A stretch of DNA of 64,000 bases from Crambe crambe. Taxonomy: Eukaryota > Porifera > Demospongiae > Poecilosclerida > Crambeidae. The notes below the pieces were generated by a model, which saw nothing but the letters and a program-made list of their open reading frames with translations, did not search any database and was not told where the DNA came from. Location: positions 930,001-994,000 of the forward strand of contig OZ004590.1 in NCBI GenBank assembly GCA_963924555.1, written 5' to 3'. Below, piece by piece: positions 11,318 through 23,302 of the stretch (position 1 is its first letter; each line of letters starts with the position of its first letter). A program made the position numbers and the translations under genes.

Positions 11318-12587
11318 CTAACATGAATAGAAAAGATGTGATTATGGATATCTAGGAAATGGTGAGTGAGGGAGTTCTATTAAGTCTAAGTCTGAGATAT
11401 GGCATGGAGAGTTTGTTTGTTGTTGTGTGTGTGTATGTGTTTTTATTTCCATCTATTTGTGTCGTGAACTAAGAACTTTTATTATACCTTCAACTTACAA
11501 AAAGATAACTGAATAACAAGTGATAAAACGCAACACATACTGAGCGTGCTCAAACACAAAAGAGGAAGTAAAGAATACCACAATTTGTCCAATTATCCAT
11601 AGGTTCAAGCACTATATTATGTTAACTGCAAAAACAATGCTCTGAGGTAGATTTGATTTCTAGATCCTAGGAGGAGAATACTTATGCTATGTGCTCACAA
11701 ATTGTCCACCGTCTGATTGAACTTTGACCCTATTATCCAAACAATCGAGAAGTACAACTTTTAACTGCACATGTGCACCTACGTGCATAAAATGGACGAT
11801 GATACATAATCATGATATGGCATACTTGTCCTTCTACTAGCATAATTAGTGTGAGGGCTCAATTACTTACTACACACATGCTAGTTTCCTTCTTCATAAT
11901 GTCATTAATGCGCAGCACATGCAAATGACCTTTTACCCAATATCCAAGCTAGTCAGCTCTAGCCTAGCCATAGAGTTCAAGTTGTAAGTGTTGCTGAAAA
12001 AACTGCAGGTAGCTAGTGGATTGTGAATCTTCATCATCTACTCATATCAACAATTACATCTGCATTATTAGTAAAACAACTTTTTGCAAAAAAAAAAATG
12101 GTTACATCGAGTGGGCATGATTATCCAAAAAAGGATGTGGTTATGGCAAAATGGGCATGGCCAGATAAATTTTCCATACACAAGCACACAGATATTTTAG
12201 AACCCCCCTCACAAAACTCTGGTTACAGACCTGTCCACTAACCAATGTCTGTATATGAACAGCTGCCTATAATTGCCATAGATTATGAAATGCTCTACCT
12301 ATAACCTCAATGAGTGTGTGAGTGGTGCTATACTGGAAGTTGTGCATACTTCTTTAATCTTGTCTAGCCAATCAGCCCTTATCTCTGTACCTTTGAGTGC
12401 TACATCACCTCTTTCTTGTCAGTAGGTCTACACTATTATTCTAGCCACCTCTTCTCCTGGATATATTAACTACTGACTCACTCTAAGCTATTGTGTGTGC
12501 ACATCAAGATCATGGACTTTGGGGTGGGGCATATCTGCTTTTTTCATACAACTTATCTAGAAACTATAGCAGCTAGCTATATACTTA
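11318..12587. repeat. Segmental duplicate of 225-1395
   Basis: Matches the upstream intron of the left-edge receptor in the same orientation, with many small indels. Examples are the 'ctgcaaaaacaat' block at about 11627 versus 833 and the 'gactttggggtgggg' block at about 12525 versus 1344. The match stops at the signal-peptide exon donor (12587 against 1396), where receptor tail sequence begins instead. No gene is seen. Confidence 0.65.
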
Positions 12588-12800
12588 CTGCAGCATTGTG
12601 TTCTTCATTGTTGGAGTGGTGGGTGGGTTTGCTGGTGGTGTTCTAGTTGTGTATTGCTGTGGCAAGTGGCAGTTGGTTCACCAGAGGAATCACAGCCTCC
12701 ACCTGCTCCACTTTATGAGGATATCATTGTGACCACTGTTGTCAAAGATAAAGATGAGCTGGAACTAAAAGACAAGGTAGCATATGGACATCTCAAGTGA
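12588..12800 (+). pseudogene. Receptor TM/tail fragment, 5'-truncated
   Basis: Begins abruptly inside the membrane segment (CSIVFFIVG) without an acceptor and runs through the tail to a TGA after KVAYGHLK. A 15-nt stretch around LQPSQ is missing and the second motif reads YEDI. It follows directly on the duplicated flank, so it is a recombination product rather than a working exon. Its 3' flank is shared, in inverted orientation, with the fragment at 16938-17102. Confidence 0.7.
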
Positions 12801-12835
12801 ATTCCTATAAGTATTATTCTGCTCAGTGCATTGCA

Positions 12836-12872
12836 CAAAAAGGGCTACAAAAAGGGCTACAAAAAGGGCTAC
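12836..12872. repeat. Short tandem repeat, 12-bp unit x3
   Basis: Three copies of 'aaaaagggctac' in the 3' flank of the truncated receptor tail. The inverted partner near 16900 has a single copy. Confidence 0.7.
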
Positions 12873-13254
12873 AGCCATTAGCTATATTTAGGTAAGGATT
12901 ATCTCATTTAGATAAGTATAGTTTTCAGACAAAGAAATAATATAATGAGCTATGTTATGCACAGCATGCAGGTGACAATGCATAGTAAAAAATAAACATT
13001 AATTCAAATCATGTGGCTGGTGTTGAGCTATGCATGCACAATCAGGAGTCTGGCATCACCAGCCCAGCTTTTCTTCTTGCAATAAACATGCATGTTGATT
13101 TATGCCCAGATGGTGTCTCACCAACATTAATGCTACTCTACGTGACCAAATATAGCAATCTGATTGGCATCATAGCTGCATGCATGGGCATCACAAGTAA
13201 TTGATGCTAGAGATACCAGACCACTTTTCTTCCCACTCCCCAAGCAAAATTGAA

Positions 13255-13830
13255 TTTAATTTTTAATAGAACATGGGGGCTTCACAGTTTATGCATGCTA
13301 GCTAGACCATTTTTCTTCCCACTCCCCAAGCAAAAAGAAGAAAAGTTAGGCTGGCAATGCCAGACTAGGTTTTGCCTTATAGCTAAGTTATTCCTACACA
13401 ACTATTGCTGTACCACTTTCCAATAACCAAACATCCACACTTTTACACAGATTCAAAGGTTTTGGCTCAGGAGAACAATTGACTACGCATGCATGTTTCC
13501 TTCACATGCTTCCTACACATTTATGTCCACTACAATTCTGAATTTCTCATCGAATGAAGTTAGTGAAGATACAGACAGCTGCATAGGAAAGTAGTTGTGC
13601 TATTTATGTAATGATCAGATACATTCTGAAGGTGTTACACTCTCACTGTAGCTCTGCAGCTAGCTATATAGAGCCTACCTAGTTCCTACAGATTTTTTGA
13701 TCCAAGTAAAGGGTTTGACAGGTCTTGGCTGAATTCCACCAAGGCTATAGGATGAAGTATGTCCAATGATATCAAAAAAATAAAAAGTGGCCTGGTAGCT
13801 GTACCAGCCATAATAGTGCCTATATTAGCT
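13255..13830. repeat. Segmental duplication, copy 1
   Basis: Matches 17155-18105 in direct orientation: 'gaacatgggggcttcacag' through 'ggctcagga', then a block starting 'attgacta' through 'gcctggtagctgtac'. Neither copy has convincing coding content. A further block at about 15625-15790 matches 18195-18350. Confidence 0.65.
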
Positions 13831-16000
13831 AGCTATAACCAGGGGAGTAAAGATTTGGTGGGGCTACATGCTGGAAAAAAATTTGACCAGTGGATTTTCA
13901 TATTTGCACCCCCACACAAAATATCCTAGTGTATTTTGAATCCCTCCAGTGGTTTTGGTATCCCCTTTTTGTACCCCCAATATTTTGTACCCCAACACAA
14001 AATATCCATCCATCCAGTGGTTTTGGTGTCCCCGTGGCATGATTTACTTACTCAATGGATTTGGCACTCTATACGTAATATAAATAGCTAGTGATGTACA
14101 TAATGATCGTGGCTGTTTCTTTGCATGTTGTGGGGTAAAGGGTTGGGTACATGTGTACTGCTTGGATTTGTGCTCATGGATAATATTCCAGTTGTAGTTC
14201 TGTTGTACATATTTTAGCTGATATATGAACCTTAACTTGTAAGCAAGGACATGAAGCAGCTGAACTCTTTTCATTTTAACCATAGCAGTTTTTCCAAGGA
14301 AGGGAGAACGACTCTAGCTAGTCTTACAGAAGTGAAACAAAGGTTGCCACTAGTCTAGAGCAGGAAAAAAGAATGTTCCGACAGAGCTTGCTGAATGATG
14401 CAATTAGCTAGCTAAGACGAAGCAGCTATAACAGATAGCCTATCAATAGCTAAGTAGCTAGTAGAACAGCTAGCAACATGCGCATTAAAACCTAGCAATT
14501 ATAGCTATCTAAGTTAGTAGCAGGGTCTCCAAAGTTTCAGATTTTATCCAAAGACTCAGATTTTTATACACTCTGTTCAGTATTTGGACAGGATTTCTCC
14601 TGCACTAGACTAATACTCAGATTTTTTCAATTTTTATGTAAAACAAGTGTACAATAAATGGAAATATTAATGTTGAGTTAGAGTTGGTGTGGATACTCTG
14701 ACATCTCTGCTTATACAGTGTCAATGAGGATTTGAAGGCTTCATTAGAAGATTTTCATTAGCCATATGCACCCATAATTTTTTTCACAGATTGACTAATG
14801 GCCTATTAATTTGTATACAGATTTTCTTTGGATTTTTTTTGCTATTAAAAGTTTGGATTTTCTCAAGGACCATTCAGAGTTTTCAAATTTTAACTTTGGA
14901 AACCCTGTAGTAGCTAGCTAGAAATTGTAGCTAGCTTCAGGCTAAAGTCACTAGCTAGCTTCAGGCTAAAGTCACCTCTGGAGTTTATATCCTTAAAAAA
15001 CAGGGGGTGCAAAAATGCCTAAGGGGACATGGAGTGTCAATTTTCTTCTATTCCTTATCTGTGAATCTGTCTGTCATTATGGCAGAAGACAGCCTTCAGT
15101 CCTGCAGCCTTTCCAAAAGTGGCAAGAATTTATTCCACGGGGCAATTAGCTACAATGGTTCGATCACAGCACTGTAATCTTTTGCATTATACAGTAAATA
15201 CTAAGCTTCTCTCCATTAATTTTTGAATGGTGGCAATGGATAGTGTACAGGCTATAAACTCAAACTCCCTTTATCCTGTGCCCCAGCAAGATCTTCATAA
15301 CCGATTACTCAATAATAATTATGGTAATGTGTATTACCATTGCAATGTTTCCTGTATTCATTTCAAGTGAGATATCCATACTTTTGACCTCATGCAAAAT
15401 CACTTACTGTATTGTCATTGCATATGTCAATAGCCATTGAGGCGAGATTAAAGTCTGTGGTGAAAAATGATTATAGTATGTATTAGTAGTGCTCTTGACT
15501 AACCCATTCCATTCCATTCCATTCCACCATTTCATTCCACCATTCCATTCCACCATTCCATCCCACCATTCCATTCAACTGAATAAAGACACCCTAATCC
15601 ACTAGTGGATTTGGTAGGGGGGTACAAAAATAGGGGGTGCCGAATTTCCTGTAACACCCACACCTTTTTGATGACCACACCCATTATAATTAACGAAGTC
15701 CAATCAGTAGCTAGGTACTTTTTCATCTGCTTGCCTTGGCCCTCTTAAGAGAAGATATGATTGGCCTTGCAATGCATGCTAGCTACCACATAGTACTTCA
15801 GCCAAAACCATGGCAAGAGTTTTATCAACTAAGCTCAGCAAAACAATGATGCTAGGATACTATTATTGGTTCTTGGGGAAAATTATAATAGTGACTCATG
15901 ATAAGATCATGGCTCCTGTCTAAAAAACACATTAAGCTCAAACTAGCGAGTACCCACAGAAACTCTGCATGCACCCCAGAAACTCTGCACACACGTGTGT
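13831..16000. other. Repeat-rich non-coding region between receptor fragments
   Basis: No gene is supported. It contains direct repeats of 'cacaaaatatcc' around 13913-14010, a pentamer microsatellite (CCATT type) at 15504-15574 and TAGCTAGC runs. Short ORFs lack homology, codon signal and splice context. Confidence 0.5.
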
Positions 16001-16064
16001 CCACTGAGTGGTTTGCAATCTGGGCTTGTAACCAGGAGACCATGAGATCGAGTCCTACCAGTGA
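16001..16064 (+). tRNA. tRNA-like sequence, probably SINE head or decayed tRNA
   Basis: 'gagtggtttgcaatctggg', then 'cttgtaacc' (anticodon-loop-like TGT) and 'gagatcgagtcctacc' (B-box-like T arm) are in tRNA order and spacing. The acceptor stem does not pair well by eye and the B box is off consensus. This fits a tRNA-derived SINE or pseudogene better than a working tRNA-Thr. Confidence 0.3.
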
Positions 16065-16317
16065 CATATGTAAAGGGTAAAGTTAAAATCGAAATGTTCA
16101 TACAAAATTAGATTGCATAAAAATTCAGTTGTTAATGTGCAAACTTTAAGCGAAATTTAATTGTGCAAACATTTTGATCTTGTACCCGGTGTTTATTCTT
16201 CCTTTTCACATGCATTAATTTGTCATCTAGCACACTGGCCACCAGTCCACCAAGCTGAAAATAGGTACCTGGAATCAAATCAAACTTTGATTATAATTCA
16301 GGTTCTTTTCTATGCAG

Positions 16318-16636
16318 ATGACCCTACATCATTTAGTCTGCATTATAACGGGAGAGTGTGGGTTACCTGTGTTTGCTGGTGGTTGATAACTTCACTGCTA
16401 CATTTGAAGGTTCTTCCTTCGACTTCACATGTGCTGATGGTTTTAGTCCCACTACCATCATCAGAACTGATTGCACTGCAGCAGGTCACTGGAGTCCAGA
16501 TCCTGCCAAATACATGTGCATCAATGCCAGTACTACCATAACAACTGCTGCTGATATTATAACTAAATCAGATGCTACTGATAGAGAAGGTATTGGCACG
16601 CAGCTAGCTATAGATACATGTGGGCATCACAAGTAG
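16318..16636 (+). pseudogene. Receptor fragment: FN3 start fused to CCP2
   Basis: A TATGCAG acceptor leads into the first eight FN3 residues (DDPTSFSL). These are fused within a few bases to the CCP2 exon, out of frame. The CCP part then reads in another frame (FEGSSFDFTCADGFS) and runs into DATDRE without the intron that precedes the microexon at 8951. The deletion removed most of FN3 and all of CCP1. Not translatable as a receptor. Confidence 0.7.
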
Positions 16637-16937
16637 TTGATGCTATAGAGACACCAGACCACTTTTCTTCCCACTCCTCAAGCAAAAGAAGAAAAGCTGG
16701 GACTCCTGATTGTGCATAGCTAGCTCAACACCAGCCACATGATTTGAATCAATGTTTATTTTTTACTATGCGTTACCACCTGCATGCATAATATCAAGGT
16801 TTGATTTGTATCCATGCATGGTAATTCACTTCTGTTGTCGTACCTATAGCTCATCATTACATTATTTCTTTATCTGAATACGCCTAATATAATGGCTGTA
16901 GCCCTTTATTTATACGCAGAATAATACTAATAGGAAT

Positions 16938-17102
16938 TCACTTGAGATGTCCATATGCTACATTGTCCTTTAGTTCCAGCTCATCTTTATCTTTGACAAC
17001 AGTGGTCACAATGACATCCTCATAAAGTGGAGCAGGTGGAGGCTGGCTGGGTTGAAGGTTGTGATTCCTCTGGTGACCAACTGCCACTTGCCACAGCAAT
17101 AT
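16938..17102 (-). pseudogene. Receptor tail fragment, inverted
   Basis: Reads from CCGKWQLV through LYEDV and VAYGHLK to TGA. A one-base loss in the 'gttggttcacc' stretch shifts frame and the membrane part is missing. The 3' flank (16690-16937) is an inverted duplicate of 12801-13070, pairing it with the fragment at 12588-12800. Confidence 0.7.
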
Positions 17103-17154
17103 TCAGTCACGTAAAGACACATCTGGGCATAAATCAACACACTTTGTTTTTTTT

Positions 17155-18105
17155 GTTGTTCAATTTTTGATAGAACATGGGGGCTTCACAGTTTATGCAT
17201 GCTAGCTAGACCATTTTTCTTCCCACTCCCCAAGCAAAAAGAAGAAAAGTTAGGCTGGCAATGCCAGACTAGGTTTTGCCTTATAGCTAAGTTATTCCTA
17301 CACAACTACTTGCTGTACCACTTTCCAATAACCAAACATCCACACTTTTACACAGATTCAAAGGTTTTGGCTCAGGAAGTATGATCATGAGTGATAAAGA
17401 CATCATTTTTGGTCCTTGCATAACAATTTGCGCTATACCAGCCACATTTGAAAGGTGGGGCAGTATTTTGTCAAAATTCATACTTAAATTAGAGTCAGAG
17501 TTAGCTAGTATCACAACCATAGCTATCATAATAAATTATCATAACATGAGCAGGTGATATTAAACTGGTGCGGAGTGCTCCATATCTATTTTTCTTTCTT
17601 TAAGTAAAATAGCTAGCTATATAGCTATCTAGCTAATAGCTATCTAGTAAAATTTGGTTCGCTGATTTGGAAAAATTGACTACACATTTCTTTCACATGC
17701 TTCCTACACATTAGCTATGTCCACTACAATTCTGAATTCCTCATCAGATGAAGTTGGTGAAGATACAGACAGCTGCACAGGAAAGTAGTTATGCGATAGC
17801 TATGTGCAATGTTTCCCATACATTCTAAAGGGTGTTGGACTCTCACTATATAGCTAGCTAGCTAGTTCCTACAGATTTTTTGACTAAGACAGATGTGGAG
17901 GAAGGGGTGGGGGGCACTTGATTCATGTGCATAAGTACACGCTATGTAGCCAGCTAGCTAGGTTCCTACAGATTTTTTATCCAAGTCAAGGGTTTGACAG
18001 ATCTTGCAATCCATTGGCTGTATCAGAATTGCACCAAGGCTATAGGATGAAGCATGTCGGATGATATCAAGAAATAAAATTGGCCTGGTAGCTGTACGTG
18101 CCTCA
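17155..18105. repeat. Segmental duplication, copy 2
   Basis: Direct copy of 13255-13830, with extra TAGCTAGC-rich insertions around 17610-17660 and 17850-17960. No gene is seen up to the nucleolin promoter. Confidence 0.65.
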
Positions 18106-18561
18106 GGCTACTTCTTTTATAGCCAGGGGAGTAACTAGATTTAAGATTTGGTGGGGCTAGCTAGCTACATGCTTGTACGTGGAAAACATTTTGACCAGCA
18201 CACCTTTTTGATGACCACACCCATTTTAATTGATGAGGTCCAACCTGCAGATTCAGAAGGTACTTTCACCTGGTTGCCTTGGCCCTCTCAAGAGTTGCAT
18301 TTCAAGATATGGTTGGGGCTTTGCAATGCACATTAGCTATCAGATAGTAGCTACTTCACCCATAAACTTTATCAACCTGGTATACAGGCCTGTAGCCAGG
18401 ATTTTAGAAAAGGGATGATTATTAATATAATAATCAACTAAGATATTTTTGAACTAGCTATAGCTAAGTGGTTATCAATTCAGGAAACTAATGCTCCATC
18501 AAAGGGGGGGGGGGGGGGCTCAAGCCCGTTGAGCCGCCTGCTGGCTACAGGCCTGGTATAG

Positions 18562-18616
18562 GTTAGCCTCGTTCCCAGGCCCATTAAAATAGGGTAGGCC
18601 TGGGAACGAAGGCTAG
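18562..18616. repeat. Short inverted repeat, AGCCTCGTTCCCAGGCC family
   Basis: Left arm AGCCTCGTTCCCAGGCC and right arm GGCCTGGGAACGAAGGCT surround an 18-bp AT-rich centre. Partial relatives occur at about 28450-28495, 31132-31160 and 32240-32265, indicating a dispersed fold-back element. A 15-base G run (18504-18518) lies just upstream. Confidence 0.55.
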
Positions 18617-18639
18617 CTAAACCTAGTATATACCTTGCC

Positions 18640-18826
18640 ATAGCCTGGGAGGGGCCTGGGGACGGACGGATATCCGGCCGGACGCGCGGTATATATGCGC
18701 ATATGCGGTAAGGGTCGCTCGCGCGTGTGACACGCGCGTGATGCATGAAAACACGAGGTAGACTAACTTCCACGTGGTGCGCTAGATCTGGTGGACTGTT
18801 TTACAGAAAAGAGAAAAGAATCGAAG
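18640..18826 (+). promoter_or_regulatory. CpG-rich promoter of the nucleolin gene
   Basis: A short island with many CpGs (ccggccggacgcgcgg, gctcgcgcgtgtgacacgcg) in otherwise AT-rich DNA, immediately before the predicted start codon at 18827. No TATA box at a usual distance. This fits a broad housekeeping promoter. Confidence 0.55.
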
Positions 18827-21800
18827 ATGGGCACGAAGACAAAAGAAAACGTGAGGATATAATGCTCTAAAGTTTTATGGAGTGATATAGTAATGATGGT
18901 TTATTTCTAGCCAGAGAAGGTGAGGGATGAGGACTCCATCAAAAAGCTGAAAAAGAAGAAAGCAAGTGCGGGGAAGTATTCCAGTGTCCCTCCTCCAAAG
19001 GACAAGCCCAAGAAAGATAAACTGAAAGAGACTGAAGTCACTCCTGTCTCCAACAAGAAAAGTACATAAATTAAGTCTGGCATTCTTTTGAGCTTGTATG
19101 CATATTGTGCACTAGTTATTGCCTGAATGGTGTAGTAATCCTGCACACTAGCAACACAACCAAAAAATGACTCTACATTTAAACTGAAATGTTTTATTTT
19201 TCACTTTTTTAGAATCTGGTGTGAAATCCTCATCAAAGAAAGTAGCTCCCAAAATGAAGTCTTCTTCGTCAGAGGAGGAGAGTGAGAGTGAGGAAGAGAA
19301 GCCAACAATCAAGAAGGCAAAGACAGTAGCTAAGCCTGACAAGAAGAAGCAGCAAGCTCCTCCTGTTCCAAAAGAAGACAGTTCAGAGGAGGAGGACAGT
19401 GAGAGTGAAGAAGAGAAGCCGACAATCAAGAAAATAGCTAAGCCCGACAAGAAGAAACAGCAAGCTCCTCCTGTTGCAAAAGAGGAGGAGAGTTCTTCAG
19501 AAGAGGATAGTGAGAGTGAAGAAGAGAAGAAGCCAGAGAAGGCAGTTGAGAAAGTGTTGAAAGGGAAGTCCGGCAAGAAGACGCAGCAAACTACTGTCAT
19601 AGTGACACAAGATCATGATAGTTCTTCAGAGGAGTCAGAAGAAGAAAAACCACCAACAAAAAAGCCTAAGCAAGCAGGTATATATATTTCATTGTTCTTA
19701 TTGTCATGGGTTCATACCCCTTGGCTGCCGTACAATTATTTTTGTCATTAGCCAATAGCCAACCTCCAAAGAAGAAGACTGTCCCCAAAGGAAAGCCATC
19801 TTCATCAGAGAGTGAAAGTGAAGATGATGAGGTCGTGGCTAAAAAACCAGCTGCTAGACCTTCCTCTGGGAAGAAGACGAAGCAGACTCCTGTGGTGGTT
19901 GAAAAGAAAGAGAGTGAGAGTAAAGAAGATGAAGAAATGGAAGTCACAGTAAATGGGAACAGGCATCAAGATGAGTCATCTGAAGAAGACTCCAGTAATG
20001 TAAGAGAACATTCACACTCTCTGGGGAGGTGGTACACTATCCTACATTACTAGTTATGTGAATGCTTGTACTACCTTATACTTGATTGTGTAGGAGGAAG
20101 AGGCCATGAAAGTTGATAAGAAGCCCAAGAAGCAACCTACTGCAGAGGAGTCTTCAGAGGAGGAGTCGGATGAAGAGGAGAAGCCAACAAAAAGGAAGCA
20201 GAAACAAGCTGGTATGTTCTTATCCATGGTTAATAAATGTATAGTTACATACATAGTTATGTGGTAGGATCAAAGTACAATTCAAATCACCTGGCTGAAG
20301 TAGTGACCCTATGTGTTTTGGTTTGCATGGTTACATACTGATTGGTGTCTGATCCCACTATGCAGAACCTATAAAGAAGCTGAAGAATGGTGCACCCAAA
20401 AATACCAAGCCTTCATCCTCCGAGGAAGAGAGTGAGAGTGATTCTGAAGATGATGATGTAAGTAAACCTCACCAGGGGGACCAGTGAATGGTTTGCTGGT
20501 GGTGTGTGGCTGCATCATGTTCATACCACCTTTCTGACTTGAGTTACTGCCCAAGTCGTATGGAAGAGGGGACATAGATTGGACTGCCTAGACTGCTGAC
20601 ACTCTTGTCTGGATTGTACATAATGTTCAACCCACATTTTTCACCATGGTGTAGCTTGCTGTTTGTTATTGGGAAGGAAGATAGATCCATCACTGGTTTT
20701 GGGTTCCTATGTAGCCACTTCAGATCGAATGTACTGGAAGTGGGAGTAGTTAACCACTTGTGCACCAGTACTAGTGGGAATCAGTTGAGGTTTCATTATG
20801 GATATACGAGTTCTAGTTTCATCAGACTCTGTACATGTGATCTGTTATCAACATGTGCAGGATGAGGAGGTGATCAAGGTACAGGCAAAGACATCTAAGA
20901 AGCACCCTCGCTCAACAGCAGAGGAATCTTCAGATGATGAAGATGAGTCAGAATCGGAAGAAGAGCAGCCACCAAAGAAGAAATTGAAACGTACTGGTAA
21001 GGGTGTATTTCCAGATCAGAAAGCAGTGAGTAGCCATGTAGCACACATCCATGTATTTAGGTTCTCTATGCATGCTATAATGAATGTTATGACACTGAAT
21101 AAAGGACAATTCTAAATTCTAAATACAAAGGATGCAGAGAGACGAGCAGCGGCAGTAGGCAAGTTAGCGATCATACTGGGATCAAAGAAAGCCATAAAAC
21201 AGCAAGACCGGAGCTCAAGATTTTTGAAAAAGCAGCAATAGAGCCTCCTGAGAAAGCAGAAAGACAGCCAACAAAACTAAGCAAACAAGCTATAGCTATG
21301 ACCACCATAATACTAGAACTTAAGCCACTACAGCAGTATAGAAAGTAAGAATAACGACATGTATGCAAAGTAAGTGTAACCTCAAATGACAATACTAGCT
21401 ACATGCCGAGGAAAGACAACACTGAAAGCCGAGGATGTCAAAAGCAATGCTTCTGGTCCAAAACTTTGCATCCAGTCTCTCCATTTCCATCTCTGTCTCA
21501 TTCAGTGCTATTCTTCAAATAACCTATTCTTAAAGCTACCAGCTCTACTCATAAAGATTAAACCCACACACAAAAATTTCAATTTGATGAAGGGGTGTGT
21601 GGTTATTCAGAAAGAATGCTGATTCTAAACCACTTTGTCTGGGTACTTGTTTCATTTAGCTACTCCAAGCAGCTCCAGAGCTAGCAATAGGGATTGTGAG
21701 CACCCTTGACCTCTTATAAAGGTGACACCTCTTTATAATGTAGTACAAAAAAATTTGTTCCAACTTGTCCATTATTGAGACTGCGTAGTGAATGTTGTGT

Positions 21801-23252
21801 AGTGAATGTTTCATTGCAGTGGAAGTTTAATTTGATACGGAGATGTTAGTGATTGGTTGATTTCTTGTAGGTGGGAGTGAAGAGAGTTCTAGTGAGGATG
21901 ACGATGAGTCTTCAGATGAAGAGGAGCAAGAGGTTGGCTTACTCAAAAAGCCTAAAGATAAAGGAACACCAACTGCCTTTGTTACACCCAACAAAAAAAA
22001 TTCCCAAGATACAAGTGAGTTCACTACGTTACCCTCCATATGTTACTTGTCCACAAAACCACATACTAATTATGTTGTCATACATGTGTTGTCTCTCTCC
22101 CCATCACCAAGACCCTGTCGTAGCCTGTCACTGACCCCATTTCTATGCATGTGTTATAGACTGCACGCTGTTTGTTGGCAACCTGTCCTTCAGTGTGGAT
22201 GATGAGGTTCTCTCTGAATTCTTCACCTCCAATGGCCACACACCCACTTCTGTACGGATCATTACATCCCAGGGAAGATCCAAAGGGTTAGTCTCACTAA
22301 ACTACTTCATCCAATGAGTATATATAACATGTACATACACCTAATACTTCCTATGAATATGAGATTACATACATCTAATTGTACTCCTCCAATGAGTATG
22401 GGATTTAGTACATGTACATATGCTACGTAACATGCCATGGACCATGTTCAGTGGACCACTCCAGCTTTCCAACCCTTTGTTTCGGTGTATCTTTTTGAAG
22501 GGGCAAGTGAATGTTTTGTGCATTGTATAATTATGAGTTTTGTGAATGTCTGCTACATGTGTATGTGTATGAGTTTAGTGAATGTTTGTTATGAGTTTTG
22601 TGAATGTTTAAGGTTTGGATATGCGGAGTTTTCATCTCCTCAACATGCTCAGAAGGCAATGAAGTTGGCAGGGAGGGAGATGGAAGGCAGAGAGGTTCGT
22701 CTCGATGTGGCCACACCTCGTCCCGATGGAGGAGGAGGAGGAGCAGGAAATAGGGGAAGAGGAAACAGCAGAGGCACTCCACGTGGAGGAAGAGGTCAGA
22801 CAGTCATTCTGCTTAATTGCAGTTTTCTTTTTCTGAGCTACAATGATGTGATGAATTTCTTCACCTGAAATGCAGTGTTGAAGTTCAATCGAGCTTTTTA
22901 AATCTGAGTGCCTCATGATAATTTCATGAAGACTAGTATTACAGCAAATTGGTGCTTTACCACTGAATGACTATAGAGAATGATGTGTGCATGTGTGTAT
23001 AGGTGGTGGGGGACGAGGTGGAGGAGGTAAGAGCCCAGGTCCTTCCAATAAGCTGTTTGTGAATAACCTGAACTACGAGACGGAGGTCAGCACACTGCAT
23101 GAAATGTTCCCTGAGGCCAATGATGTTTACCTCCCCAAGAACAGGGAGACTGGAGAGAGACGAGGGTGAGCTAAAGTGTCTTGTATTCTACACTAGGTGG
23201 GGGATCCCCCCATATGTTCCATCAAATTTCATTCCCCTTTGGAAGAGAAGCA

Positions 23253-23302
<50 letters not shown>

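Noticed and set aside
15504-15574. Regular spacing suggestive of an array
   Set aside because: A simple pentamer microsatellite; no direct repeats with unique spacers, so not a CRISPR-like array.
18480-18773. Minus-strand 97-codon frame
   Set aside because: Lies over the CpG-rich nucleolin promoter, a G-run and a fold-back repeat; no family resemblance.
19148-19947. Minus-strand Ser/Leu-rich frames
   Set aside because: Antisense shadows of the nucleolin acidic repeats.
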